In this document: in pieces, positions 45,409 through 58,000 of the stretch | Numbering within the stretch: position 1 is the first letter of the stretch | Layout of the letters: the number at the start of each line of letters is the position of its first letter | Assembly (NCBI RefSeq): GCF_003573695.1 | Contig: NW_020621936.1 | Coordinates: 13,454,001 to 13,518,000 of the forward strand | Reading direction: 5' to 3' | DNA from: Papaver somniferum | Taxonomy: Eukaryota > Streptophyta > Magnoliopsida > Ranunculales > Papaveraceae | Length of the DNA: 64,000 bases | Position numbers and translations under genes: made by a program | Notes under the pieces: generated by a model | The model's input: the letters and a program-made list of their open reading frames with translations, nothing else | Database searches by the model: none | Told to the model about the DNA's origin: nothing

Positions 45409-45789
45409 CTTTCAGTAACTGATACTAAATTTGTTGGGTGATATTTGTCTTTTAGCCTATATCCAAAACCAAATTCAGTCAGAATATACAAAAGATGAAA
45501 TAAGCACAAACAACTGCGGTCAAAATGAACAAAATGCGTTTACCACTCGTCATCCTTGTGTGCATCAAAGAAAGTACGTTTCTGAGTAGAAATGTACTCT
45601 GATATGTATTCCTGATACCTAAACAATCAAAAGCAGATTTTACTCCATCGTAAATAAATGCATAAAGAAAGTAAATCAAATTTCTGTATCAATCTGCGAC
45701 TGCCCCTAATATACCTGCGCTCAACTTCAGCCAGCAGTATGTCATCTTCAAGCTCTTGAATAAATTGCTTATACGACATTAAGCCTCCC
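45409..45789 (-). pseudogene. Captured SERRATE gene fragment, three consecutive exons
   Basis: Three exons on the minus strand (45789-45715, 45618-45544 and 45456-45409) have AG acceptors and GT donors in matching phase. They encode SYKQFIQELEDDILLAEVER, YQEYISEYISTQKRTFFDAH and LKDKYHPTNLVSVTER. This is the conserved N-terminal region of plant SERRATE, the zinc-finger protein of microRNA processing and splicing. Exon order and introns are kept, so genomic DNA rather than cDNA was captured. The rest of SERRATE is absent. Confidence 0.82.
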
Positions 45790-47504
45790 CTGTAACAATT
45801 TACAAATAGATCATTTACCTAATAGAAACATATTTGAGAATCCAAATCGAAAGCATCATGTAAACCAAGATAAATACAAGACAAACCCATGAAGTAAGAA
45901 AGGAACCAAACCAAGCTATGTATAGAATTTTTTTAAGTGCCATGGTGCAAGTCAAAGGATCAAGGTTATGTGTTTAATTAGCTAGACATCTATACATCCT
46001 CACATCAGAGACGGTGATGCATAAAAACATACCAAATGCAAAGTAGTCCTGCAAAGGACCAAATATTTCGTTGTTCTCCCTCAGTTGATATGCCTAAAGG
46101 ATAAACATCCAAACAAGAGAGGTTACAGGTTGCAAATTGTTATGCTAAGCTGAAGATGGTTTATTACCAAAGACATAACCTCAATTAGTTTGAACTAGTA
46201 GCTTCCACAATCATCTATTTTGCCAGAACAGTAGTGATGACCATTAAGTTCATAACTAATGGCTGGAAATGTGCATCCCATTACTAAGAAAAGTACATCC
46301 TCATAAACATATACCATGACAGATTCTCAAAGAACTATTCAGCGAAGAGAAAAAAAAGAAGTAACTCAAAACTTGAGAAGGTGATATGTGTTCTGCAAAA
46401 GTTTGAACCACTTAACGTGGAAATATCTAATAAAGGACGATAAGGAAACCAAACGAAGCCCGTGACCAGCTCTGTAATTCAAAAATGTGGGTGAAATTCA
46501 CACATGAAACAAGGCAATCAGAACTTCCAATTGATCTAGACAACAGAGACTCGAGGGCCAACAACAACTTGTTTGTCAGTTTATTGTCAGTCAACAACAA
46601 CTTCTTAGTAGCTAACTCCAACAAAAAGTGAGTAAGAACTGACTTCCATTACCAGCAAACTTCTCCTTCTGCTAATCTCAGTATCACTCAATCAAGCCCC
46701 TTCCAAATGCATCATCCACATAAAACTGACCACTCCCTCTACTTTTTAACCTGAACTGCACACAACCATAGCTCAAACATTCTAGCTTCAACTACCAATC
46801 AATCATAAAAACAAACAAAAAACCCAAAAACATCAAAATTACCTTAGAAGTAGTTAGAACAGCACCATCAGCACTACCAGAAGCAATCCAGAACCAATCC
46901 CAACCCCTTGTAGCTTGTCAGTTAACTTATGAACTTCATTCCCATCTGCATCTGAATAAAATGCCCTAAATCAGAAACCCAAATCTCATAATCGATTGAA
47001 CAAGAAACCGTAAAACAAATACCTAAATCTAGCTGAAAACAAATCGAAATCAAAACCAAAAATAGATGCCTAAATTAAACAAAGTAGAACAGATGCTTTC
47101 TCATGATTAGCTGAGAGTGAAGATCAGTTCTTCCAAGTGCGAACTCCGACGAACAAACTAAAATCGAATCATAATACAGACTGAAACCCTAAAATCGATT
47201 TATGAATCCCTAAAAATCCTATTATAGATGATGAAGAAACTGAATCGAAACTGATTCATCAAACTCGATCTAGTTTTATCGGCTGAGAGGAAGAGAAGAT
47301 AGGCTGAGAGCAGAAGAGAGAAAAAAAAGAAACGAAGAATGAAATTCTCGATCTGGTTTCAGTAGGGTATACAAAAATCACGCATGTGAATCGCAACGCA
47401 TGGGGAAATATCCTCTAAGGTTACTCCACTTGGGTGGAAACACAATGATACGCGTGTGAATGGCACACGCGTGTGACGAAGCGTGTGGCTGGCACGCCTA
47501 TAAA

Positions 47505-47635
47505 AAAATTCGTAACGGCGCGCCTCTGTTACGAATTTAGTAACGGTTCATGCCTGTTACGAATTGTTTTATAACGGCCATTTGTAACAGGAATTTTGTA
47601 ACGGCTGCTAAGCCGTTACGAATCGCTGATACTAA
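47505..47635. repeat. Right subterminal repeats of the CACTA element
   Basis: Six or more GTAACGG/CGTTACGAA words mirror the left cluster. Confidence 0.8.
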
Positions 47636-47655
47636 TCTGGGAATTTGGTGTAGTG

Positions 47656-47658
47656 GAT
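47656..47658. repeat. Target site duplication GAT, right of the CACTA element
   Basis: It is identical to 43,120-43,122. Confidence 0.85.
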
Positions 47659-48956
47659 ATCCGCGCATCATGTCGAAAAAGAATCCGGGCGAATCACTCT
47701 GTCAGACGATGGTGCATGTCTATCGTGCTATGTTGGAGAATCTGCGCTTTTGGTCATCCTCTGGACTTCGTGAAGCTGTTGAACGCTCATCTACAACAGC
47801 ATCTGCCTTGTTAGAAAGAACCAGGCCTGTTAGTAATGAAGAGCCTCATGATGTTCGTGGAAGCATACATCTCACCATTCGCTGAAGCAGCAAGAGGAAA
47901 TCCACCGAGATACAACTACCTGCGCGTCCAAAATCGCCAACTCCAACTCCAACTCCAACTCCAGTACCACATGTACGACTACCACAATGATGAAACAACT
48001 TCCAAGATATTCCATACCTGGTTCGACGGCAGCAACATCAACGAGAGACACTTTCAGAATTTTGTCTCCCGTAGGAGAAGTAGTTGCGTTACCAAAGGAG
48101 ATTGCACCTGAGACTTAAGAGGTACATAAAGACTTTCCATGTCAAGAGCTTCATCATATTTGCAGAACCTATTAGTTAAGTCATTCGCATGAAGGAACTT
48201 CCCTACTCCTCAAAGACACGATCCAAAGATGATAATGGCAAAGGAGTGTGACTGGGGACTGCTTAACACTGCCCATCTCAAAGATGGTGAATTTAAAGAG
48301 ATGCAAGCACGCTATCATTACAAGATTTCCAAAGACGAGGATATACTCAAGAGAGCAGACGTATTGTCAAAGACCAGTGATATTTCTGGACGTCTATCAA
48401 ACGCACCGCATATGTAAGGACGTCCTCATGAACCCAGCATGACAACGTCTATCAAGTCGAAGGCTCAGTGGATGCTCGTGGGTAGGGGACTGTCTCCCTA
48501 TTTTTCATTCCATGAGGCAACATCAAGGAAGCTATCGGTTCCATCATTAGCTTCTCCCTTTAATAACGAAACAAGCTCGACTACTATATGAAGACTGCCA
48601 AGTTCGTGCTCGTAGCTATCACGCCTCTTCCTGACAGTCTCTTCTGATCACAGCTGGTAAGAACCGTTGTTCGTTTGTCGTTACCAATGCCTTCACCATA
48701 GCAACAACTACTACGAACAGAGGTAATCCGAACTTATGCATATTTTATTTTCCCATGAGAAGTAATAGAGTCACGGAGGAGAGATGCCGACATCTTTATT
48801 ATGGTAAACCCATCGACCATACAAGAAATACCATATAAATCACGCTTGGGGACTGAAGCTCAACATGAAATTCCTTCGCCGTCAGTCAAAGAATTCTTCA
48901 ACACAAGAGAGATGGTCAATCAAGGAGCATGTAATTCGCAAGGGAAAATTAAACTG
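47659..48956. other. Unassigned sequence between the CACTA element and the minisatellite
   Basis: Before the CACTA insertion this was joined to the DNA ending at 43,122. Two small plus-strand ORFs lie here: 47670-47885 (71 codons, SKKNPGESLCQTMVHVYRAM) and 48229-48417 (62 codons, CDWGLLNTAHLKDGEFKEMQ). I recognise neither, and both may be decayed retroelement sequence. CCAACT is repeated at 47,938-47,963. CTTGGGGACTG near 48,844 resembles a polypurine end of Tat-type elements. The array begins at 48,957 without a clear boundary motif. Confidence 0.4.
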
Positions 48957-51263
48957 AAGAAGAAGCCTCTCCAACGCTCTCTCCAGAAGAAGCATCTTCA
49001 ATGCTCTCTCCAAAAGAAGGTGCTTCAACGTTCTCTCCAGAAGAAGCATCTTCAATGATCTCTTCTCTCTTCAGAGTAAGCTTCTCTCTTCTATCTTCAG
49101 AGGAAGCCGCTTCAACGCTCACTCCAGAATAAGCATCTTCAATACTCTCTTCAGAGGAAGCCGCTTCAACGCTCGCTCCAGGAGAAGCATCTTCAATGCA
49201 ATCTTCAGAAGAAGCCTCTTCAACGCTTTCTCCAGAAAAAGCACCTTCAATGCTCTCTTCATTCTTCAGGGAAGCTGTTTTAACGCTCGTCAGAGGAAGC
49301 CGCTTCAACGCTCGCTCCAGGAGAATCATATTCAATGCTCTTTTCAGAAGAAGCCGCTTCAACGCTCGCTCCAGGAGAAGCATCTTCAATGCTCTCTTTA
49401 GAGGAAGCCGCTTCAACGCTCTTCACAAGAAGCCGCTTCAACGCTCCATAAGAAGCATCTTCAATGCTCTCTTCTCTCTTCAGAGGAAGATGCTTCAACC
49501 TCTTCAGAAGAATCCGCTTCAACGCTCTCTCCAAAAGAAGCATCTTCAATGCTCTCTCCAGAAGAAAGTGCTTCAACGCTGTCTCCAGAAGAAGCATCAT
49601 CAATGCTCTCTTATCTCTTCAGAGGAAGCTGCTTCAATGCTCGTCAGATAAAGCTGCTTCAACGCTCGCTCCAGAAGAAGCATCTTGAATACTCACTTCA
49701 GAGGAAGCCGATTCAACGCTCTTCAGAAGAAGCCGCTTCAACGCCCGCTCCAGAAGAAGCATCTTCAATTCTCTCTTTAAAGGAAGCCACTTCAATGCTC
49801 GTTCCAGGAGAAGCATCTTCAATGCTCGCTTCAGAAGAATCCGCTTCAACGCTCTCTCTAGAAGAAGTACCTTCAATGCTCTCTTCTCTCTTCAGGTAAA
49901 ACTACTTCAACGCTCGCTCCAGAAGAAGCCGCTTCAACGCTCTTCAGAAAAATCCGATTCAACGCTCTCTCCAAAAGAAGTATCTTCAATGCTCTCTTCA
50001 AAGGAATCCGCTTCAACGCTCGCTTCAGGATAAATACCTTCAGTGCTCTCTTCTCTCTTCATAAGAAGTCGCTTCAATGCTCGTTCTAGAAGAAGCATCT
50101 TCAATACTCTCTTCAGAGGAAGCCACTTCAACGCTCTCTCCAGAAGAAGCATCTTCAATGCTCTCTTTAAAGGAAGCCGCTTCAACGGTCGCTCCAGGAG
50201 AAGCATCTTCAATGCTCTCTTCAGAAGAAGTCGCTTCAACGTTCTCTCCAGAAGCAGCACCTTCAATGCTCTCTTCTCTCTTCAAGGGAGGCTGCTTCAA
50301 CGCTCGTCAGAGCAAGCCGCTTCAACGCTCGCTCCAGGAGAAGCATCTTCAATGCTCTATTCAGAAGAAGCCACTTCAACGCTCGCTCCAGGAGAAGCAT
50401 CTTCATGCTCTCTTTAGAGGAAGCCGCTTCAACGCTCTTCACAAGAAGCCGCTTCAATGTTCCAGAAGAAGCATCTTCAATGCTCTCTTCTTTCTTCAGA
50501 GGAAGATGCTTCAATCCTCTTCAGAAGAAGCCTCTTCAACGCTCTCTCCAGAAGAAGTATCTTCAATAATCTCTACAGAAGAAAGTGCTTCAACGCTCTC
50601 TCCCGAAGAAATTGCTTCAACGCTCTCTCCCGAAGAAACATCTTCAATGCTGTCTTCTCTCTTCAGAGGAAGCCGCTTCAACGCTCGTTTCAGAAGTCGC
50701 ATCTTCAATCCTCTCTTCAGAGGAAGCTGCTTCAACGCTCTTCAGAAAAAGCCTCTTCAACGTTCGCTTTAGAAAAAGCATCTTCAAAGCTCTCTTCAAA
50801 AGAAGCCGCTTCAACGCTCTCTCTAGAAGAAAAACCTTCAATGCCTTCTTCTCTCTTTAGGGGAAGCTGCTTCAACGCTCGTCAGAGGAAGCCGCTTCAA
50901 CGCTCGCTCGAGGAGAAGCTTTTTCAATGCTCTCTTCAAAAGAAACCGCTTCAACGCTCGCTCCAGAAGAAACATCTTCAATGCTCTCTTCAGAGGAAGC
51001 CGCTTCAACATTCGCTCCAGGAGACGCATTTTCAATGCTCTATCCAGAATAAGCCGCTTCAACGCTCTCTCCAGAAGAAGCACCTTCAATGCTCTCTTCA
51101 CTCTTCAGGGAAACTGTTTTAACGCTCGTCAGAGGAAGCCGCTTCAACGCTCACTCCAGGAGAAGCATCTTCAATGCTCTTTTCAGAAGAAACCGCTTCA
51201 ACGCTCGCTCCAGGAGAAGCATCTTCAATGCTCTCTTCAGAGGAAGACGCTTCAACGCTCTCT

Positions 51264-54200
51264 TCAGAGCATTGAAGATGCTTCTTCTTGAGCGAACGTT
51301 GAAGCGGCTTCTTCTGAAGAGCGTTGAAACGACTTTCTCTGAAGAGACCATTGAGGATGCTTCTTTTGGAGCGAGCGTTGAAGCGGCTTCCTCTGAAGAG
51401 CGTTGAAGCAGCTTCCTCTGAAGAGAGAAGAGAGCATTGAAGATATTTTTTCTGGAGCGTTGAAGTGGTTTCTGGTGAAGAGCATTGGAGCGGCTTCCTC
51501 TGAATAGAGCATTGAAGATGCTTCTCCTGAAGCGAGCGTTTAAGCGGCTTCCTCTGAAGAGAGCATTGAAGATACTTCTTCTAGAGCGAGCGTTGAAGCG
51601 GTTTCTTCTAAAAAAACATTTAAAAAGCTTCTCCTGAAGCGAGCGTTGAAGCGGCTTTCTCTGACGAGCGTTCAAGCAGCTTTTCCTGAAAAGATAAGAG
51701 GGCATTGAAGGTTTTTCTTCTGGAGATAGCGTTGAAGCGGCTTCTTCTGAAAAGAGCATTGAAGATGCTTTTTCTAAAGCGAGTGTTGAAGCGGTTTTTT
51801 CTGAAGATGCTTCAACCCTCTCCAGAAGAAGCCGCTTCAACGCTCTCTCCAGAAGAAGCATCTTCAATGCTCTCTCCAGAAGAAGGTGCTTCAACGCTCT
51901 CTCCAGAAGAAGCATCCTCAATGGTCTCTTCTCTCTTTAGTGGAAGATGCTTCAACGCTCGCTTCAGAAAAAACATCTTCAATACTCACTTCAGAGGAAG
52001 CCGCTTCAACGCTCTTCGGAAGAAGCCGTTTCAACGCTCGCTTCAGAAGAAGCATCTTCAATGCTCTCTTTAAAGGAATCCGCTTCAACGCTAGCTCCAG
52101 GAGAAGCATCTTTAATGCTCGCTTCAAAAGAATCCGCTTCAACGTTCGCTCCAGAAAAGGCCGCTGCAACGCTATTCAGAAGAAGCCGCTTCAACGCTCT
52201 CTCCAAAAGAAGTATCTTCAATGCTCTATTCAAAGGAAGTCACTTCAACGCTCGCTTCAGAAGAAATACCTTCAATGCTCTCTTCTCTCTTCATAAGAAG
52301 TCGCTTTAATGCTCACTCCATAAGAATCATCTCCAATGCTCTCTTATGAGGAAGCTGCTTCAACGCTCGCTCCAGAAAAATCATCTTCAATGCTTTCTTT
52401 AAAAGAAGTTTCTTCAACGCTCGCTCTAGGAGAAGCATCTTCAATGCACTCTTCAGAAGAAGTCGCTTCAACGCTCTTTCCAGAAGAAGCACCTTCAATG
52501 CTCTCTTCTTTCTTCAGATGAAGCTGCTTCAACGCTCGTCAGAGGAAGCCGCTTCAACGCTCGCTCCAGGAGAAGCATCTTCAATGCTCTCTTCAGAAGA
52601 AGCCGCTTCAACGCTCGCTCCAGGAGAAGCATCTTCAATGCTCTCTTTAAAGGAAGCCGCTTCAACGCTCTTCACAAGAAGCCGCTTCAACGCTCCAGAA
52701 AAAACATCTTCAATGCTCTCTTCTCTCTTCAGAGGAAGCCGCTTCAACCCTCTTCAGAAAAAGCCGCTTCAACGCTCTCTCCAGAAGAAGCATCTTCAAT
52801 GATCTCTTCAAAAGAATGTGCTTCAACGCTCTCTCCTGAAGAAAAACATCTTCAATCCTCTCTTCTCTCTTCAGAGGAAGCTGCTTTAACGCTCGTCAGA
52901 AGAAGCCTCTTCAACGCTCGCTTCAGAAGAAGCATCTTCAATCCTCTCTTCAGAGGAAGCTGCTTCAACGTTCTTCAGAAAAAACCGCTTCAACGCTCGC
53001 TTTAGAAAAAGCATCTTCAATGCTCTTTTTAGAAGAAGCCGCTTCAACGCTCTCTCCAGAAGAAAAACCTTCAATGCCCTCTTCTCTCTTCAGGGGAAGC
53101 TGCTTCAACGCTCGTCATATGAAGCCTCTTCAACGCTCGCTTTAGGAGAAGCTTTTCAATACTCTTTTTAGAAGAAACCGCTTCAATGCTCTCTTCAGGG
53201 GAAACCGCTTCAACGCTCCAGGAGAAGTATCTTCAATACTTTATTCGGAGGAAGCCGCTCTTATGCTCTTCACAATAAACCGCTTCAACGCTCCAGAAGA
53301 AGTATCTTCAATGCTCTCTTCTCTCTTCAGAGGAAGCTGCTTCAACGCTCGTCAGAGGAAGCCTCTTCAACGCTCGCTCCAGAAAAAACATCCTCAATGC
53401 TCTCTTCAGAGGAAGCCGTTTCAACGCTTTTCAGAAGAAGCCGCTTCAACGCTCGCTCCAGAAGAAGCATCTTCAATTCTCTCTTCAGAGGAAGCCGCTT
53501 CAACGCTCGCTCCAGGAGAAGTATCTTCATGGCTCTCTTAAGAGGAAGCCGTTTCAACGCTATTCACAAGAAGCCGCTTCAATGCTCCAGAAGTAGGATC
53601 TTCAATGCTCTCTTCAGAGGAAGCCTCTTCAACGCTCGCTCCAGGAGAAACATCTTCAATGCTCTATTCAGAAGAAGCCGCTTCAACCCTCGCTCCATAA
53701 GAAGCATCTTCAATGCTCTCTTCAGAGGAAGCCGCTTCAACGCTCGCTCCAGGAAAAGAATCTTCAATGACCTCTACATAGAAAGACGCTTCAATGCTTT
53801 TTACAAGAAGCCGCTTCAACGTCCCAGAAGAAGCATCTTCAACGCTCTCTTCAGAGGAAGTTGCTTCAACGCTCTCTTCAGAAGAAGCATCTTCAATACT
53901 CACTTCAGAGGAAGCCGCTTCAACGCTCTTCAGAAGAAGCCGCTTCAACGCTCGCTCCAGAAGAAACATCTTCAATGCTCGCTTCAGAAGAATCCGCTTC
54001 AACGCTCTCTCCAGAAGAAGTACCTTTAATGCTCTCTTCTCTCTTCAGGGGAAGCTGCTTTAACGCTCGCTCCATAAGGAGCCTCTTCAACGCTTTCTAG
54101 AAGAAGCCGCTTCAACGCTCTCTCCAGAAGAAGCATCTTCAATGATCTTTCCAGAAGAAGGTGCTTCAACGCTTTCTCCCGAAGAAACATCTTCAATTCT

Positions 54201-55050
54201 CTCTTCTCTCTTCAAAGGAAGCTGCTTCAACGCTCGTCAGAGGAATCCGCTTCAACGCTCGCTCCAAAAGAAGCATCTTCAATCATATCTTCAGAGGAAG
54301 CTGCTTCAACGCTCTTCAGAAAAAACCGCTTCAACGCTCGCTTTATAAGAAGCATCTTCAATGCTCTCATCAGAAAAAGCCGCGTCAACGCTCTCTCTAG
54401 AAGAAAAACCTTCAACGCCCTCTTCTCTCTTCAGAGGGAAGCTGCTTCAACGCTCGTCAGAGGAAGCCGCTTCAACGCTCGCTCCAGGAGAAGCATCTTC
54501 AATGCTCTTTTCAGATAAATCCGCTTCAACGCTTGCTCCAGGAGAACCATGTTCAGTGATATCTTCAGAGAAAGCCGCTTCAACGTTCTTCACAAGAAGC
54601 CGCTTAAACGCTTCACAAGAAGCATCTTCAATCCCGTCTTCGCTTTTTAGAGGAAGATGCTTCAACGCTCGCTCCAGGAGAAGCTTTTTCAATGCTCTTT
54701 GTAGAAAAAACCGCTTCAACGCTCGCTATAGAAGAAGTATCCTCAATGCTCTCTTCAGGGGAAGCCGCTTCAACGCTCGCTCCAGGAGAAGCATCTTCAA
54801 TGCTCTATTCAGAGGAAGCCGCTCCAATGCTCTTCACAAGAAACCGCTTCAACGCTCCAGAAGAAGTATTTTTAATGCTCTCTTCTCTCTTCAGAGGAAA
54901 CTGTTTTAACTCTCGTCAGAGGAAGCCGCTTCAACGCTCACTCCAGGAGAAGCATCTTCAATGCTATTTTCAGAAGAAACCGCTTCAACGCTCGCTCCAG
55001 GAGAAGCATCTTCAATGCTCTCTTCAGAGGAAGACACTTCAACGCTCTCT
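51264..55050. repeat. Higher-order repeat unit 1 (3,787 bp)
   Basis: The unit is defined by the recurring junction TCAGAGCATTGAAGATGCTT at 51,264, 55,051, 58,814 and 62,577. It is less similar to units 2-4 than they are to each other and carries one extra 27-bp monomer near 52,895-52,925. The array from 48,957 to about 51,200 shows the same monomers without this order. Confidence 0.88.
51268..51803 (-). repeat. Inverted block of minisatellite monomers in unit 1
   Basis: Here the monomers read as reverse complement (AGCGTTGAAGCGGCTTC) and return to forward orientation at about 51,803. The same block recurs at 55,055-55,592, 58,818-59,355 and 62,581-63,118. Confidence 0.92.
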
Positions 55051-58000
55051 TCAGAGCATTGAAGATGCTTCTTCTTGAGCGAACGTTGAAGCGGCTTCTT
55101 CTGAAGAGCGTTGAAACGACTTTCTCTGAAGAGACCATTGAGGATGCTTCTTTTGGAGCGAGCGTTGAAGCGGCTTCCTCTGAAGAGCGTTGAAGCAGCT
55201 TCCTCTGAAGGGAGAAGAGAGCATTGAAGATATTTTTTTCTGGAGCGTTGAAGCGGTTTTTGGTGAAGAGCATTGGAGCGGCTTCCTCTGAATAGAGCAT
55301 TGAAGATGCTTCTCCTGAAGCGAGCGTTTAAGCGACTTCCTCTGGAGAGAGCATTGAAGATACTTCTTCTAGAGCGAGCGTTGAAGCGGTTTCTTCTAAA
55401 AAAAACATTTAAAAAGCTTCTCCTGAAGCGAGCGTTGAAGCGGCTTTCTCTGACGAGCGTTCAAGCAGCTTTTCCTGAAGAGATAAGAGGGCATTGAAGG
55501 TTTTTCTTCTGGAGATAGCGTTGAAGCGGCTTCTTCTGAAAAGAGCATCGAAGATGCTTTTTCTAAAGCGAGCGTTGAAGCGGTTTTTTCTGAAGATGCT
55601 TCAACCCTCTCCAGAAGAAGCCGCTTCAACGCTCTCTCCAGAAGAAGCATCTTCAATGCTCTCTCCAGAAGAAGGTGCTTCAACGCTCTCTCCAGAAGAA
55701 GCATCCTCAATGGTCTCTTCTCTCTTTAGTGGAAGATGCTTCAACGCTCGCTTCAGAAAAAACATCTTCAATACTCACTTCAGAGGAAGCCGCTTCAACG
55801 CTCTTCGGAAGAAGCCGTTTCAACGCTCGCTTCAGAAGAAGCATCTTCAATGCTCTCTTTAAAGGAATCCGCTTCAACGCTAGCTCCAGGAGAAGCATCT
55901 TTAATGATCGCTTCAAAAGAATCCGCTTCAACGTTCGCTCCAGAAAAGGCCGATGCAACGCTATTCAGAAGAAGCCGCTTCAACGCTCTCTCCAAAAGAA
56001 GTATCTTCAATGCTCTATTCAAAGGAAGTCACTCCAACGCTCGCTTCAGAAGAAATACCTTCAATGCTCTCTTCTCTCTTCATAAGAAGTCGCTTTAATG
56101 CTCACTCCATAAGAATCATCTCCAATGCTCTCTTATGAGGAAGCCACTTCAACGCTCGCTCCAGAAAAATCATCTTCAATGCTCTCTTTAAAAGAAGTTT
56201 CTTCAACGCTCGCTCCAGGAGAAGCATCTTCAATGCACTCTTCAGAAGAAGTCGCTTCAACGCTTTTTCCAGAAGAAGCACCTTCAATGCTCTCTTCTTT
56301 CTTCAGATGAAGCTGCTTCAACGCTCGTCAGAGGAAGCCGCTTCAACGCTCGCTCCAGGAGAAGCATCTTCAATGCTCTCTTCAGAAGAAGCCGCTTCAA
56401 CGCTCGCTCCAGGAGAAGCATCTTCAATGCTCTCTTTAAAGGAAGCCGCTTCAACGCTCTTCACAAGAAGCCGCTTCAACGCTCCAGAAAAAACATCTTC
56501 AATGCTCTCTTCTCTCTTCAGAGGAAGCCGCTTCAACCCTCTTCAGAAAAAGCCGCTTCAACGCTCTCTCCAGAAGAAGCATCTTCAATGATCTCTTCAA
56601 AAGAATGTGCTTCAACGCTCTCTCCTGAAGAAAAACATCTTCAATCCTCTCTTCTCTCTTCAGAGGAAGCTGCTTTAACGCTCGTCAGAAGAAGCATCTT
56701 CAATCCTCTCTTCAGAAGAAGCTGCTTCAACGTTCTTCAGAAAAAACCGCTTCAACGCTCGCTTTAGAAAAAGCATCTTCAATGCTCTTTTCAGAAGAAG
56801 CCGCTTCAACGCTCTCTCCAGAAGAAAAACCTTCAATGCCCTCTTCTCTCTTCAGGGGAAGCTGCTTCAACGCTCGTCATATGAAGCCTCTTCAACGCTC
56901 TCTTTAGGAGAAGCTTTTTCAATACTCTTTTTAGAAGAAACCGCTTCAATGCTCTCTTCAGGGGAAACCGCTTCAACGCTCCAGGAGAAGTATCTTCAAT
57001 ACTTTATTCGGAGGAAGCCGCTCTTATGCTCTTCACAATAAACCGCTTCAACGCTCCAGAAGAAGTATCTTCAATGCTCTCTTCTCTCTTCAGAGGAAGC
57101 TGCTTCAACGCTCGTCAGAGGAAGCCTCTTCAACGCTCGCTCCAGAAAAAACATCCTCAATGCTCTCTTCAGAGGAAGCCGTTTCAACGCTTTTCAGAAG
57201 AAGCCGCTTCAACGCTCGCTCCAGAAGAAGCATCTTCAATTCTCTCTTCAGAGGAAGCCGCTTCAACGCTCGCTCCAGGAGAAGTATCTTCATGGCTCTC
57301 TTCAGAGGAAGCCGTTTCAACGCTATTCACAAGAAGCCGCTTCAATGCTCCAGAAGTAGGATCTTCAATGCTCTCTTCAGAGGAAGCCTCTTCAACGCTC
57401 GCTCCAGGAGAAACATCTTCAATGCTCTATTCAGAAGAAGCCGCTTCAACCCTCGCTCCATAAGAAGCATCTTCAATGCTCTCTTCAGAGGAAGCCGCTT
57501 CAACGCTCGCTCCAGGAAAAGAATCTTCAATGACCTCTACATAGAAAGACGCTTCAATGCTCTTTACAAGAAGCCGCTTCAACGTCCCAGAAGAAGCATC
57601 TTCAACGCTCTCTTCAGAGGAAGTTGCTTCAACGCTCTCTTCAGAAGAAGCATCTTCAATACTCACTTCAGAGGAAGCCGCTTCAACGCTCTTCAGAAGA
57701 ATCCGCTTCAACGCTCGCTCCAGAAGAAACATCTTCAATGCTCGCTTCAGAAGAATCCGCTTCAACGCTCTCTCCAGAAGAAGTACCTTTAATGCTCTCT
57801 TCTCTCTTCAGGGGAAGCTGCTTTAACGCTCGCTCCATAAGGAGCCTCTTCAACGCTTTCTAGAAGAAGCCGCTTCAACGCTCTCTCCAGAAGAAGCATC
57901 TTCAATGATCTTTCCAGAAGAAGGTGCTTCAACGCTTTCTCCCGAAGAAACATCTTCAATTCTCTCTTCTCTCTTCAAAGGAAGCTGCTTCAACGCTCGT

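Larger units (their letters stand above)
43123..47655. mobile_element. CACTA (En/Spm-type) transposon carrying captured gene exons
   Basis: The left end CACTGCACTAAATTCTGGGA and the reverse complement of the right end CACTACACCAAATTCCCAGA are terminal inverted repeats with a few mismatches. Subterminal regions (43,150-43,375 and 47,505-47,635) are packed with CCGTTACGAA/TTCGTAACGG words in both orientations, as in CACTA elements. No transposase is recognisable, so it is non-autonomous. The interior holds exon-intron pieces of plant genes on the minus strand (next entries). 47,160-47,340 resembles a plant 5' leader (CT/GA-rich, AAACCCTAAAA). Confidence 0.88.

Noticed and set aside
51151..51921. 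256-codon minus-strand ORF, and similar long ORFs in the array (50077-50772, 53397-54029, 54361-54909)
   Set aside because: They are by-products of a stop-free 27-bp period; comparable ORFs exist in every frame on both strands, and this one crosses an inversion junction.
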